From positions 248,001 to 312,000 of the forward strand of contig NZ_CP108476.1 of the NCBI RefSeq assembly GCF_036226465.1: a stretch of 64,000 nt of DNA, written 5' to 3'. The stretch comes from Kitasatospora sp. NBC_01250 (GTDB lineage Bacteria; Actinomycetota; Actinomycetes; Streptomycetales; Streptomycetaceae). The translations under genes and the position numbers were made by a program. The notes under the pieces are model-generated. The model was not told where the DNA came from and did no database searches. It was given only the letters and a program-made list of their open reading frames with translations. How positions within the stretch are numbered: position 1 is the first letter of the stretch; each line of letters starts with the position of its first letter. Positions 33,632 to 42,924 of the stretch are shown one piece after another.

Positions 33632-34837
33632 CTACGCCCAGGTGACCGGTAGGTGGAGCAGGCCCCGGTTCCGGAAGGAGTCGCACCAGGTGGGCTCGGT
33701 GGCGGGGCCGGCCAGGCGCAGCGAGGGGTAGCGGCGCAGGAGGGTGAGGACGGCGGTTTCGACCTCCAGGCGGGCGAGGGCGGCGCCCAGGCAGAAGTGG
33801 ATGCCGTGGCCGAAGCCGAGGTGGCTGTTCTCCGGTCGGTCGGCGTTGAACTGCTCGGGGTCGCCGAAGGCCTGCGGGTCCCGGTTCGCGGACGCCAGGG
33901 ACATCCAGATGCGTTCTCCGGCGGCGATCCGGGCGTCACCGATCTGGACGGGTTCACGGGCGAACCGCCTGGAGGCCAGCATGGACGGGCCGTTCCAGCG
34001 CAGGACCTCCTCCACCACCCGGGCGATGTCGAGGGTGCCGGAGCGCAGGGAGTCCAGTTGGTCGGGGTGGGTGAGCAGGGCCAGGACGGTGGTGCCGATC
34101 AGGTTGGCGCTGTTGTCGTAGCCGGCGAACAGCAGCAGGAAGGACATCGCGACCAGTTCCGCTTCCGAGAGCCGGTCGTCGTGGTCGCGCGCGGAGATCA
34201 TCTGGGTGAGCAGGTCGTCGCCCGGGTGGGAGCGCTTGTGGGTGATCAGCGCGACCAGGAAGGTGTGCATGTCCTTGAGCGCCTGGCGGGAGGCGCGTGC
34301 CGCGTCCGGGGCCGGGGAGCGCAGCGCGTTCGTCCAGGTACGGAAGTCGCGTCGGTCCTGCTCGGCGATGCCCAGCACGTCGCAGATGACCGCGAGTGCC
34401 AGCGGTGTCGCCAGGTCCGCCATGACGTCGGCCGAGCCGTGGTGGAAGGTGTCGAGGAGTGCGTCGGTGCGCTGTTGGACGGCCGGGCGCAGCCGGGCGA
34501 TGTTGCGCGGGGTGAAGGCGGGGGCGACCAGGCGGCGCAGCCGGTTGTGGTCGGGCGGGTCCATGTTCAGCAGGTGCGCGTCGAGTTCGGCGGGCATGGA
34601 GGCGCCGTGCTGCCCGCTGCTGGTGGCCGTGGCCTTGTTCAGGGACAGCCGCGGGTCGGTGAGCCCGGCCCGCACGTCCGCGTGGCGGGTGACCAGCCAG
34701 ACCGGGGCCCCGTCGGGTGTCGTCGTGCGCAGGGCCGGGCCCTGGGCACGCAGCCGGCCGTAGCCGCCGTGCGGGTCGTGCAGCAGCGCGGTGTCGAAGA
34801 GCTCGGGCGCCTCGGCACCCGGCCCGGGCCCCGTCAT
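33632..34837 (-). CDS. Cytochrome P450
   Basis: The product has 401 residues from ATG 34835-34837. All hallmarks are present: I-helix FAGYDNSANLIG (Thr replaced by Asn/Ser around the usual AGxDTT), ExxR in VVEEVLRW, and the haem loop FGHGIHFCLGAALARLE with the Cys ligand. It is a soluble class I bacterial P450 needing a ferredoxin and reductase encoded elsewhere. The ATG overlaps the TGA of the preceding gene (ATGA), so it is translationally coupled to the MAB_1171c-type gene. It is the last gene of a four-gene unit. The substrate is unknown. Confidence 0.93.
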   Translation of the reverse strand: MTGPGPGAEAPELFDTALLHDPHGGYGRLRAQGPALRTTTPDGAPVWLVTRHADVRAGLTDPRLSLNKATATSSGQHGASMPAELDAHLLNMDPPDHNRLRRLVAPAFTPRNIARLRPAVQQRTDALLDTFHHGSADVMADLATPLALAVICDVLGIAEQDRRDFRTWTNALRSPAPDAARASRQALKDMHTFLVALITHKRSHPGDDLLTQMISARDHDDRLSEAELVAMSFLLLFAGYDNSANLIGTTVLALLTHPDQLDSLRSGTLDIARVVEEVLRWNGPSMLASRRFAREPVQIGDARIAAGERIWMSLASANRDPQAFGDPEQFNADRPENSHLGFGHGIHFCLGAALARLEVETAVLTLLRRYPSLRLAGPATEPTWCDSFRNRGLLHLPVTWA

Positions 34838-36183
34838 GCCGACACCCCGGTGTCGGAGCCGGCGAAGCGTGTCCTGACGTCGGCCACCACGGGCGAGCTG
34901 CCATAGGCCGCGGCGACCTTGACGAGCCAGGCGAGTTCTTCGGCGCGGTCTCCGCCGGCCGGGTCGTCGATCCCCTGGACGGCGAGGGCCGGCAGCGGGA
35001 TGCCGGCGTTGTGCGCATGGAGGGCGACGGCCAGTTGGGTCGCCTCGACGACGGCTTCGATGTCCTTCGCCGCGAGTCGGTGGAGCTGTGCCTGCTCGCG
35101 GGCCGCGGCGGCGACCGCTTCGGTGTAGTGCGGGCGCAGCCGGAGCTGGATGTCGCGGATCTCCACCTGCTGGCGGGTGACGAGGAGTTCCAGGTCCCTG
35201 AGGGTGGGGACCGAGTCGAGGCCGTCCTCGGGGCCGTTGTGCGGCCGCAGCGCGATGCTGCCGTCGCGCAGCTCGATGACCTGGCGGCCGAAGATGCGGT
35301 GCGCGGTGCGCAGCGACCAGCGGTTCGTGCGCTCGGTCGGTGCGAACATCAGCACGAGTTCGGGGAAGGCGACCGCGAGGTCCCGCCACAGCGGGTAGAG
35401 GCGCTGGTAGGAGCGGTAGACGGCGGTGAGGTCCCGCAGTTGGCTGACGCCGGCGCCCCAGGCGGGCATGGTGAAGCCCAGGCTGAAGAGCGCCGCGGAG
35501 ACGCTGGCGGAGAGCGGTGCGACGATGCTGCTGACGACGTGCAGCGGGGAGGAGCCGAACAGGTCCCAGACCATGTTGACGACCTTGGGCACGCAGTAGC
35601 CGAGGCCGAACCAGGCGCCGGCGGTGACGATCCTGAGGCCGCGTCGTGTCCAGGGGCGGTCGACCATGGCGGCGTAGCGTCGGCACAGCACGACGAGCAT
35701 GCCCATCGCGAGGGTGAACAGCAGCTGGTAGCTGAGCAGGAACACGTCGACGTAGCGGACTGCTTCGAAGGTGACGTCGAAGTCGATGGGGTGTTCGACG
35801 GAGCCGGTGTCCCCCAGGAAGAAGAAGATCGTCATGACGGCGAGCGTCGCCAGCGCGTAGCCCAGTCCGACCCAGTGCCGGGCCCGGAGCCTGGCCTGGG
35901 CGGAGGACCAGGAGACCAGCAGGGCGACGAAGGAGGTCAGGCAGATCGCCACGCAGATGTAGATGATCAGCGAGGCGATGTTGGGCGTCCCGATCACGCG
36001 GTCGATCAGGATGTAGACGTGCGGCGAGGCCAGGACGAACGGTGCGGCGAAGGTGGCGATCGCCAGGCACAGCAGTTGCAGTTCGCGGTTGCGCCAATTG
36101 CCGATCAGGTCGCGGACCTTGTAGACGAAGGCCGCCCAGGTGATGACCGACAGGACGCCGTAGACGACGGTGAGCAGCAGCAC
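34834..36183 (-). CDS. MAB_1171c-type multi-pass membrane protein
   Basis: The product has 449 residues. About seven hydrophobic helices lie in the first 260 residues, from LLLTVVYGVLSVITWAAFVY to PLSASVSAALFSLGF. A cytoplasmic region with DLTAVYRSYQRLYPLWRDLA, RTAHRIFGRQVIELRDG and a helical tail follows. This matches the MAB_1171c group of actinomycete proteins, sometimes called putative transporters without proof. A seven-helix membrane half plus cytosolic domain suggests sensing. It sits between an ImmA-like gene (4-nt gap) and the P450 gene (4-nt overlap), so the three are made together. Confidence 0.8.
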   Translation of the reverse strand: MLLLTVVYGVLSVITWAAFVYKVRDLIGNWRNRELQLLCLAIATFAAPFVLASPHVYILIDRVIGTPNIASLIIYICVAICLTSFVALLVSWSSAQARLRARHWVGLGYALATLAVMTIFFFLGDTGSVEHPIDFDVTFEAVRYVDVFLLSYQLLFTLAMGMLVVLCRRYAAMVDRPWTRRGLRIVTAGAWFGLGYCVPKVVNMVWDLFGSSPLHVVSSIVAPLSASVSAALFSLGFTMPAWGAGVSQLRDLTAVYRSYQRLYPLWRDLAVAFPELVLMFAPTERTNRWSLRTAHRIFGRQVIELRDGSIALRPHNGPEDGLDSVPTLRDLELLVTRQQVEIRDIQLRLRPHYTEAVAAAAREQAQLHRLAAKDIEAVVEATQLAVALHAHNAGIPLPALAVQGIDDPAGGDRAEELAWLVKVAAAYGSSPVVADVRTRFAGSDTGVSA

Positions 36184-36187
36184 AGGG

Positions 36188-36724
36188 TCAGGTCCTTCGT
36201 GAGTTGCGCTCCAGGGCAGCGCCGAGGTGGTGGACGAGGTTCGCCACGCCGGGGCTGACCGGCCGCTGCGGTGCGGGCCCGCCGCTGCGGCGGGCCTGGA
36301 GGGGAAGCAGCGAGGCGACGAGCTCGGCGGCCTGCTCCTCCTCGCTGGTGTAGAGGGAGCGGGCGAGCACGGCCCGGACGAACTCCGGCTTGAGGTTGGG
36401 CATCAGCAGCTTCGCGGCCTCGTCCTGATCGGCGTCGGTGGATCCGTGCCCCAGCAGCATGTGCCCGAGCTCGTGCATGACGATGTGCTCCTGGTGGGCC
36501 TTGCTGGTGTCCCGGTGGTACAGGATGTAGTCGACCTGGTCGGTGGCCACCCACAGCCCGCAGGGGCTGCCCGGCTGCACGGGCAGCGGCATGGCCACGA
36601 GGGAGATCTCCCGCTCGCGCCGGCCCTCGACGGCGTCGACCAACGCGTTGATGTCGAACGGGCTCGGGATCCTGATCTGAGCCACTGCCTCGGTGCAGCG
36701 CCTTCGCAGCTCCGTGCCGTCCAT
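36188..36724 (-). CDS. ImmA/IrrE-like metallopeptidase
   Basis: The product has 178 residues from ATG 36722-36724, with AAGGGGA upstream. It has the zinc-peptidase motif EHIVMHELGHMLLGHGSTDA (HExxH) followed by an acidic residue as third ligand, and ends with a helix rich in basic residues. ImmA/IrrE proteins cleave HTH repressors of the XRE class, as in ICEBs1 and phage induction and the PprI system. The XRE gene lies just upstream at 36875, so it is the obvious candidate substrate. Position and family make a derepression role likely, but it is not shown here. Confidence 0.85.
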   Translation of the reverse strand: MDGTELRRRCTEAVAQIRIPSPFDINALVDAVEGRREREISLVAMPLPVQPGSPCGLWVATDQVDYILYHRDTSKAHQEHIVMHELGHMLLGHGSTDADQDEAAKLLMPNLKPEFVRAVLARSLYTSEEEQAAELVASLLPLQARRSGGPAPQRPVSPGVANLVHHLGAALERNSRRT

Positions 36725-36874
36725 CTCCGGTCCCCTTAAACCGTCAGCGTCCGTCCAGCGAACAAACTCCATACCGACCCCCGGCCGTTGGCGCGGCCCG
36801 GCACAGCCGACCGCGGGATCCGGGGCGCAGCACGGAGCCTATGCGAACCCCTGTGCCCGGCGCCGGGCGGTCCG

Positions 36875-37609
36875 TCACATCCGCTGACGGGGCCCCTGTC
36901 GGCTGAGGTGCTCGAGCACCGGGACCAGTGCCTGCAGTGCGTCGTCCGGGAGTTCGGCGACGCGGCGCATCGCGATGCTCCGGGCGCCGAACTGCTTGAG
37001 GGCGGTCAGGACGCCCAGGTCGGGCGAGGCGGCGGCGGCCGTCTCGTCGTCGACGAAGTAGTCGGACGGGATGCCGATGTGCTCGGCGAAGTCGCGCAGG
37101 GGTGCGCGGAGCCGTTCGTCCCACCGGCCGGAGCGCAGCACGGCGAGGTGCTCGCCGGTGATGCGGCCGCCCCAGGTGGCGATGATGGCGGCGCGGTCCT
37201 GGTCGGTGCGTGGCGCGGTGGGGTCTTCGGGCTGCAGTGCGCCGAGCAGGGTGTCCAACCGCCCGAGGACGGCCGGTGCGCCGGGCGCCGGCGGGTCCAG
37301 GTCGGCGGCCCGGCTGCGGGTGTCGTCCGTGAGGGGACCGTTCTTGAGGAAGTGCTCGACCGAGACGCCGTAGACGTTGGCGAGGGCCTGGAGACTGTTG
37401 ATGCTCGGATTCGCGAGCTTGCCGTTGCGAAGGTTGAAGACCGTCTGACGACTGACGGTCGGACCGCCGTGGAGCCTCGCGTGCTCCTGGCTCGCCAGCG
37501 CGACGGCCTCGTAGCTCTGCGGCCCGGTCCCCTCGGGATGGCCGGTCCGCATGAGGTGGTCCAGCCGCTCCGCGATGGTCGTCTGGTAGGCCATGCTGTC
37601 CTCGGCCAT
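36875..37609 (-). CDS. XRE-family regulator with long C-terminal domain
   Basis: The product has 244 residues from ATG 37607-37609; ATG 37592-37594 with GAGGA is an alternative. The HTH is at residues 35-95 (SRQTVFNLRNGKLANPSINS, LQALANVYGVSVEHFLKNG). The C-terminal half is helical with AEHIGIPSDYFVDDETAAAA and VAELPDDALQALVPVLEHLS. It probably represses its own transcription and the operon of ImmA-like, membrane protein and P450 genes. The promoter region upstream (37640-37720) contains CCTTGACAAGG. The HTH faces an ImmA-like peptidase, a common partner arrangement. Confidence 0.87.
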   Translation of the reverse strand: MAEDSMAYQTTIAERLDHLMRTGHPEGTGPQSYEAVALASQEHARLHGGPTVSRQTVFNLRNGKLANPSINSLQALANVYGVSVEHFLKNGPLTDDTRSRAADLDPPAPGAPAVLGRLDTLLGALQPEDPTAPRTDQDRAAIIATWGGRITGEHLAVLRSGRWDERLRAPLRDFAEHIGIPSDYFVDDETAAAASPDLGVLTALKQFGARSIAMRRVAELPDDALQALVPVLEHLSRQGPRQRM

Positions 37610-38013
37610 CTGTCTTGTGTCTCCTTCACGGATGTGGGGCGCGCAGCGTACACATCCAGAATACTTGACGGTCGATCACCAAGGCGTTCGCCGGCGTCAA
37701 ATATCCTTGACAAGGTCCGCCTGGGGTATGCACGATCGAGACTCACCGCAACCGGACGGCGACCCGACCGGTGGCGCCGACTGGGCGAGCGGCCAGACAA
37801 CGGGGACTGGTCGACTGCACATCCAGCGGAACCTGCAGTGCGCACCACCTGCCGACGTGACCACCGCCTGCGCCCGGAACGGGTGTCACCTCAAGGCGTT
37901 GCCCGAACACTTTACTCCGCCGACGCCTCCCGAACTCCAGGAGGGCGTCCCGAAGCCATGACACCAGTCGCCCGAGCCGAGTTGCGCTCGCCAGGAGAAG
38001 GAAGGCCACACCC
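37610..38013. other. Divergent regulatory region upstream of the XRE operon
   Basis: The region contains the palindrome CCTTGACAAGG (37705-37715) and several TTGAC-like elements between 37660 and 37715. These could be -35 boxes and an operator for the XRE gene. No gene is recognised in it. Confidence 0.45.
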
Positions 38014-38313
38014 GTGAACAGCTCCGCACTCGTCACGCACGCAAAGCGCATGACCGGCCCGGCCGTTGCCGACAGCCCGCACCGCCAGGGCGGCCGTGCC
38101 GCGACGACCACCCATCGCCCCGGACGGCCACCCTCCGATCCGCCGGCCGTGCTCTACGAGCCGAGGGGCCTGGGCGCGGTCAGGTCGGCCTTCCACCGGC
38201 CCAGGGCCCGACGCCGGACGGACAAGGTGCTCGTGGGGACGCCGGGATCACCCGGTTTCACCCGCAATCGGCTGATCCTGGCCCTCAACCCCTGGCCCCA
38301 GCAGGCGAGCTGA
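38014..38313 (+). CDS. Short hypothetical protein, weakly supported
   Basis: A 99-residue frame from GTG 38014, with AAGGAAGG about 8 nt upstream, ends at 38313. The product is basic, with Pro/Arg-rich parts and TRNRLILALNPWPQQAS at the C-terminus, and has no recognisable domain. The ribosome site is the main support. Composition is close to that of non-coding high-GC frames, so this may not be a gene. Confidence 0.3.
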   Translation: MNSSALVTHAKRMTGPAVADSPHRQGGRAATTTHRPGRPPSDPPAVLYEPRGLGAVRSAFHRPRARRRTDKVLVGTPGSPGFTRNRLILALNPWPQQAS

Positions 38314-38343
38314 CGAGACGTCACCGACCCAGCGGGCGGGCCG

Positions 38344-40515
38344 CTATCGCTTCTTCTTCTCGTACTTGAGGCTCCTTCCCTCGTTCAGGCGCTGGACCAG
38401 CTCGAAGGCGGCGACGGCCAGGGGCGTGAGGTCGGCGGTGCGCAGGCCGTCCTTCATCCGGCGCAGCTCGGCCACCAGGGCCACCTCCTCCCTGCCGGGC
38501 GTGCCCACCTTGTCGTCCACCGAGCCCAGGGCGCCCAGCGAGCCGTGGATGTGGCTCCAGTCCGCCTCGTTGGCCTGGATCTTCTCCGCCTCGTTCAGGT
38601 GCTTGTAGTTCCGCAGCAGGTCCTTGCCGGCCGGCATGCCCTTGAGCCACTGATGGCGGGTCAGCGGGATCTGCCGCTCGACGCGGTGACCGGCGTCCCC
38701 GTGCTCGACGCTCCTCGGGTACACCAGGGCCTGCTCGTCGGTCGGGCTGAGACCGGCCGCCTCCAGGACGAACGCGGCGAACTCGTCCGGGTGTTCGCGG
38801 TAGTAGACCCGCATCGGGCGGGGCAGCAGCGTGAAGTTGTGGGCGAAGGAGGTGCGGGACATCAGACCGCCCGCGATCGACTTCGAGTTCGCCCGGTTCC
38901 CCAGCTCGGCACCGTACGTCAGGTAGCTGCCGATCAGGGTGGCCAGGCCGACCAGCCCGTCCGTGTCCGCGCCGCCGGTGATCTCCTCGGGCAGGCGCTT
39001 GGCCCGGGCCTCGGCCGCCCGACGGATGCCGTCGGCCAGCCGGATGCTGTCCTGGTGCAGATCCTGCTTGGCCTCCTTGCGCTGCTCGAAGGCGGCGGGG
39101 GTGGTGAACGTGGGGCGCTTGTCCGGCGCTTGGAGGTACTCCACCAGCCGGGGCAGCTCGTCCAGCTTGAACCCGCCGGTCATCTGCGGCGCGTAGACGA
39201 GCGCGCCGTCCAGCGGGAAGACCATGATCCCGGGGGCCGCCCTGAAACCGCCCAGGTCCACCTCCTGGAGCGGGAAGGACGCCTGGTCCTTGCGGGCGTC
39301 CAGCGCGCCCGACACCTGGGTGATCTCGGCCATCACCTGCAGGAGTTCGTCCTTCGTCGTGAGCGGATCGGTCACCCATTCCAGGGCCGAGCCGCCCGTC
39401 GGGCTGACGTCCGAGGTGAGCCGGTAGCCCGCGCCGCCACCGACCGTGCCCATCTTGGGGACGTCGCGGCCGGGGATGGGGGTCTCCCGGATCCGGCCGT
39501 TCTGGAGCAGTGACAGGGTCGCGAGATCCACGTGCCGCGCGTACGAGCCGGGGTCGTCCTGCCGCGCCCGGGCGAGCCGGGCCCTGCCCTCCTCCGTGGC
39601 CTGGTACCGCACCGGGCTGCCCGGCAGGGCGGTGAGCCAGGCGTTCTGCAACTCCTCGCCGGCCTTGGCCCGTTCCGTCTCGTCCAGGAGGTCGCTGTTC
39701 TGCCGCCGGTCGGCCATCCGCACCAGGACCTGCACGCCGATCTGGGCGTCGCGCTGGGCGACCTCGTCGAGGTGCCGCTGGTCGTCCTCCGCGGTCAGGT
39801 TGTTGTGGTCGCGCACCCGCCACTGCGACTCGAACTCGAAGCCGACGCGGCGCTGGACCGCGCTGCGGTGCACGGCGCCGCCCCGGTGCTCCTCGTCGTC
39901 GGCGCAGCGGTGGACGCGCTCGCCGCGGGCGACCCGGGCCCCGACGGCGGACGCCTCGCGCTCCCACCGGTCGTCGGGATCGCTGAGGCCGGTGGGGGCG
40001 TCGTGCTGGGTGGTGTGGTGGATCTCGTGGGCCATCGTCTCCACGTCGCGCAGGACGCTCGCGCTCTGCACGACGATGTTGTCGCCGACGGTGTACGCCC
40101 TGGCGTCGATGCTCGCGGTGGCCTGCTCGTCGACCGAGACCCTGATGTGGTCGAGCCTGGTGCCGAAGGCGTTCTCCATCGTCGTCCGCACGCCGGCCGG
40201 CAGTCGGCTGCCGCCGCGCCCGGCCGTTGCCGCGGCCTCCCGCACGACGTCGGGCCCGCTCGCGCCGCCGCCCCCGAAGGCCTGCACGGCGGCGTGGCCG
40301 GCGCCCTCCCGGCCCCGCTCGCGCTCGATCATCCGTGCGACGGCGGCGTTCCCGACCGCCCGCTGCAGGGCGGCCGGCGAACCCGGCAGCGGCCTGCCGC
40401 CTGCGACCGGGGCCGCGCCGGAGGAGCGCGTTCCGGAACCGCGCACGGGCGCACCCGGCCCGACCCGTTCACGGTCGGAGCCGGTGTTCGATCGGGACAC
40501 GGTGGTGCGCCGCAT
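38344..40515 (-). CDS. DUF4157 (eCIS-type) protein with large C-terminal region
   Basis: The product has 723 residues from ATG 40513-40515. The N-terminus carries the LQRAVGNAAVARMI motif seen in eCIS-associated proteins. A DUF4157 domain follows at about residues 95-180: LPAGVRTTMENAFGTRLDHI, AYTVGDNIVVQ and the metallopeptidase-like MAHEIHHTTQH. The remaining 530 residues start VQRRVGFEFESQW and are of unknown fold, ending EGRSLKYEKKKR. DUF4157 proteins are cargo or processing partners of extracellular contractile injection systems. No sheath, tube or baseplate genes are in the window, so it is an orphan candidate effector. No signal peptide. Confidence 0.75.
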   Translation of the reverse strand: MRRTTVSRSNTGSDRERVGPGAPVRGSGTRSSGAAPVAGGRPLPGSPAALQRAVGNAAVARMIERERGREGAGHAAVQAFGGGGASGPDVVREAAATAGRGGSRLPAGVRTTMENAFGTRLDHIRVSVDEQATASIDARAYTVGDNIVVQSASVLRDVETMAHEIHHTTQHDAPTGLSDPDDRWEREASAVGARVARGERVHRCADDEEHRGGAVHRSAVQRRVGFEFESQWRVRDHNNLTAEDDQRHLDEVAQRDAQIGVQVLVRMADRRQNSDLLDETERAKAGEELQNAWLTALPGSPVRYQATEEGRARLARARQDDPGSYARHVDLATLSLLQNGRIRETPIPGRDVPKMGTVGGGAGYRLTSDVSPTGGSALEWVTDPLTTKDELLQVMAEITQVSGALDARKDQASFPLQEVDLGGFRAAPGIMVFPLDGALVYAPQMTGGFKLDELPRLVEYLQAPDKRPTFTTPAAFEQRKEAKQDLHQDSIRLADGIRRAAEARAKRLPEEITGGADTDGLVGLATLIGSYLTYGAELGNRANSKSIAGGLMSRTSFAHNFTLLPRPMRVYYREHPDEFAAFVLEAAGLSPTDEQALVYPRSVEHGDAGHRVERQIPLTRHQWLKGMPAGKDLLRNYKHLNEAEKIQANEADWSHIHGSLGALGSVDDKVGTPGREEVALVAELRRMKDGLRTADLTPLAVAAFELVQRLNEGRSLKYEKKKR

Positions 40516-40708
40516 GGAAGATCCCCTCGCATGAGACCTGCTGCATCGCCTCGACACACGACTCTGCCCCGGCGACCGCCGCGGGGGAAGGGCGGGGAGG
40601 GCGGACAGCGGGCCACGCGCGCTGCCCGAACGGTCACCTCTCCCGCAGGAGTTGCACGACCGGGCGACCCGGGCCCCTCTCGCGGATCCTGGCGGATCGG
40701 CCGCATCC

Positions 40709-40740
40709 GCCGATCCCCCGGCCGGGGCCGGGGGATCGGC
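40709..40740 (-). terminator. Hairpin downstream of the penicillin-binding protein gene
   Basis: GCCGATCCCCCGGCC and GGCCGGGGGATCGGC are perfect 15-bp arms with a 2-nt centre, about 30 nt past the stop codon at 40771. Confidence 0.75.
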
Positions 40741-40770
40741 GCAGCACGGCGGCGGTGCCGCTCGACCGCG

Positions 40771-42924
40771 TCACTGGCCGCCGGCGGCCCCGTCGGTCGG
40801 GGAGGCACCGTCGGTGGGCGAGGCGCCGTCGGTCGGACCGTTGGAGTTGTCCTGCGGCGGTGCGCTGGGCAGCTGGATGTCGGGGAAGTCGTTGACCGGG
40901 GTGCCGGCCGTGATGGCCTGCATCGCCTCGTGCCAGACCGGGCCCGCCACCTGGGCGCCGAACGCGGTCTCGATCGGGCCGCTGCCGAAGTTCTGCCCCT
41001 GCAGCGGCTCCTGGTTGCCGGTGTCGGCGACCACGGTGGCACCCACCAGGTCCGGGGTGTAGCCGATGAACCAGGCCTGCTCGGCCTGGTTGGTGGTACC
41101 GGTCTTGCCGGCGGAGGGGCGGCCGGCCAGGCCCTGACCGCTGGCGGTGCCGCCGTCCTGCACCACGCCCTGCAGCATCGCGGTGATCGTGTCGGCGGTG
41201 GTCGGCGACATGACCTGGGAGCAGTTGCCCGACGGGACCGACACGTCCTTGCCGTCCGGGCCGGTCACCGAGCTGATCGCGGTCGGCGCGCAGAAGGTGC
41301 CGTGGGCGGCGAAGGTGGCGTACACGCCGGCCATCTGCAGCGGCGTCAGGGAGTTGACGCCCAGCGTCATCGAGGGGACCACCTGCAGCTTGTCGCCGCC
41401 GGCCTGCTGGGTGATGCCGAGCCGGTTGGCCATCTGGTCCACCGAGCAGAGACCGGTCTGGCCCTCCAGCATGGCGAAGTAGGTGTTGATCGACTCGGCC
41501 AGGGCCTGCGGCATGCCCATGTTGCCGGCCTCCGAGGTGGAGTCGTTGTGGACCGTCTGGCCCTTCGCCTTGTACACGTTGCCCTGACAGTCCTTCATCG
41601 TGGGCCAGGGCATGCTGTACGGCACGTTGAAGTTCGTGTCGGCGCCCATGCCGCTCTCCATCGCGGCCGCCGCCACGATCGGCTTGAAGGTCGACCCGGT
41701 CGGGAAGCCCTGGCCGCCGCCCAGCGCCTTGTTGACGTTCAGGTTGATCGTGGTCTGGTTGGTCCCCAGCCCGTAGGGCCGGCTCTGCCCCATCGCCAGG
41801 ATCTTGCCGGTGCCCGGCTGCACGACGCTCATCACGGCCGCCGGCTTGTCGGAGGCGTTCGCGTTGTCCGCCATCGACTGGTTGACGGCGTTCTGGTCCT
41901 TCGGGTCGAGGGTGGTGTGGATCTGCAGCCCGCCCCGGCTCCACAGCGCCTGCCGCGCCGCGGCGCTGGGACCGAAGGCCGGGTCGGAGAGCATGATCTG
42001 CTTCACGTAGTCGCAGAAGAAGCCCTCGCCCGCCTTGGCCGTGATGCACCCCTGCTGCGGCGAGGTGACGTGCAGCTGGATCGGCGTGGCGATCGCCTGC
42101 TTGGCCTCGGCCTCGGTGATGGTCCCGTACTGGGCCATCTTCTTCAGCACCGTGTCGCGCCGGGCCTTCGCGTTGTCCGGGTGCACGATCGGGTCGTAGT
42201 TGGTGGGCGACTGCTCGATACCGGCCAGCAGGGCGGCCTCGGGGAGCGTCAGGTCCTTCGCGTCGGTACTGAAGTACCGCTGGGCCGCCGCCTGGACCCC
42301 GTAGGCGTTCTCGCCGAAGAAGGTGATGTTGAGGTAGTTGGTGAGGATCTGGTCCTTGGTCAGGGTCTGCTCGACACTGATCGCGTACTTCATCTCCTGG
42401 ATCTTGCGGCCCACGGTCTGGCGCTGCGCCTCCTGCACGGCCGCCGCGTTGTTGCCCGCCTCGTCGACGAAGACGTTCTTGACGTACTGCTGGGTCAGCG
42501 TGGACGCGCCCTGGGTGCCGCCACCGCTCGCGTTGCTGTCCAGCGCCCGCAGCAGGCCCTTCGGGTCGATCGCACCGTGCTGGTAGAAGCGGTTGTCCTC
42601 GATGTCCACCAGCGCCGACTTCATCAGCGGGGCTATCTGGTCGCTCGGGACCACCGTGCGGTCGCGGTCGTAGACGGTGGCGATCACACCGTTGTCCGCG
42701 TCGTAGATCGTGGAGGCCTGCGAGAGCGGCGGCGTCTTGAAGTCGCTCGGCAGACTGTTGAAACTGTCGACCGAGTCCTTCGCGCCTAGGCCGATTCCGC
42801 CTACGAACGGAAGAGCCATTCCGGCCACCAGGACGCCGGCTACGCCGCTCGCGCCGACCAGGCGGACAGTTGAGGAGAGCAACACCAGCGGACGAGAAGC
42901 GCTGGAAGGGGGCTTCGACACCAT
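40771..42924 (-). CDS. Class A penicillin-binding protein (GT51 plus transpeptidase)
   Basis: The product has 717 residues from ATG 42922-42924. The N-terminal membrane anchor (VRLVGASGVAGVLVAGMALP) is followed by a GT51 glycosyltransferase with DIEDNRFYQHGAIDPKG and GASTLTQQYVKN. A transpeptidase with SxxK (TGSTFKPIVAA), SxN (LAESINTYFA) and KTGT (AGKTGTTNQAEQAWFIGYTP) then follows. It polymerises and cross-links peptidoglycan outside the membrane. The C-terminus is a low-complexity tail with repeated PTDGAS. It stands alone next to the DUF4157 gene, with a strong terminator. Confidence 0.95.
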   Translation of the reverse strand: MVSKPPSSASRPLVLLSSTVRLVGASGVAGVLVAGMALPFVGGIGLGAKDSVDSFNSLPSDFKTPPLSQASTIYDADNGVIATVYDRDRTVVPSDQIAPLMKSALVDIEDNRFYQHGAIDPKGLLRALDSNASGGGTQGASTLTQQYVKNVFVDEAGNNAAAVQEAQRQTVGRKIQEMKYAISVEQTLTKDQILTNYLNITFFGENAYGVQAAAQRYFSTDAKDLTLPEAALLAGIEQSPTNYDPIVHPDNAKARRDTVLKKMAQYGTITEAEAKQAIATPIQLHVTSPQQGCITAKAGEGFFCDYVKQIMLSDPAFGPSAAARQALWSRGGLQIHTTLDPKDQNAVNQSMADNANASDKPAAVMSVVQPGTGKILAMGQSRPYGLGTNQTTINLNVNKALGGGQGFPTGSTFKPIVAAAAMESGMGADTNFNVPYSMPWPTMKDCQGNVYKAKGQTVHNDSTSEAGNMGMPQALAESINTYFAMLEGQTGLCSVDQMANRLGITQQAGGDKLQVVPSMTLGVNSLTPLQMAGVYATFAAHGTFCAPTAISSVTGPDGKDVSVPSGNCSQVMSPTTADTITAMLQGVVQDGGTASGQGLAGRPSAGKTGTTNQAEQAWFIGYTPDLVGATVVADTGNQEPLQGQNFGSGPIETAFGAQVAGPVWHEAMQAITAGTPVNDFPDIQLPSAPPQDNSNGPTDGASPTDGASPTDGAAGGQ

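Noticed and set aside
39532-42789. 1,085-codon open frame antisense to the DUF4157 and penicillin-binding protein genes
   Set aside because: It is a shadow of two well-supported minus-strand genes with typical third-position GC bias; no domain and no ribosome site.
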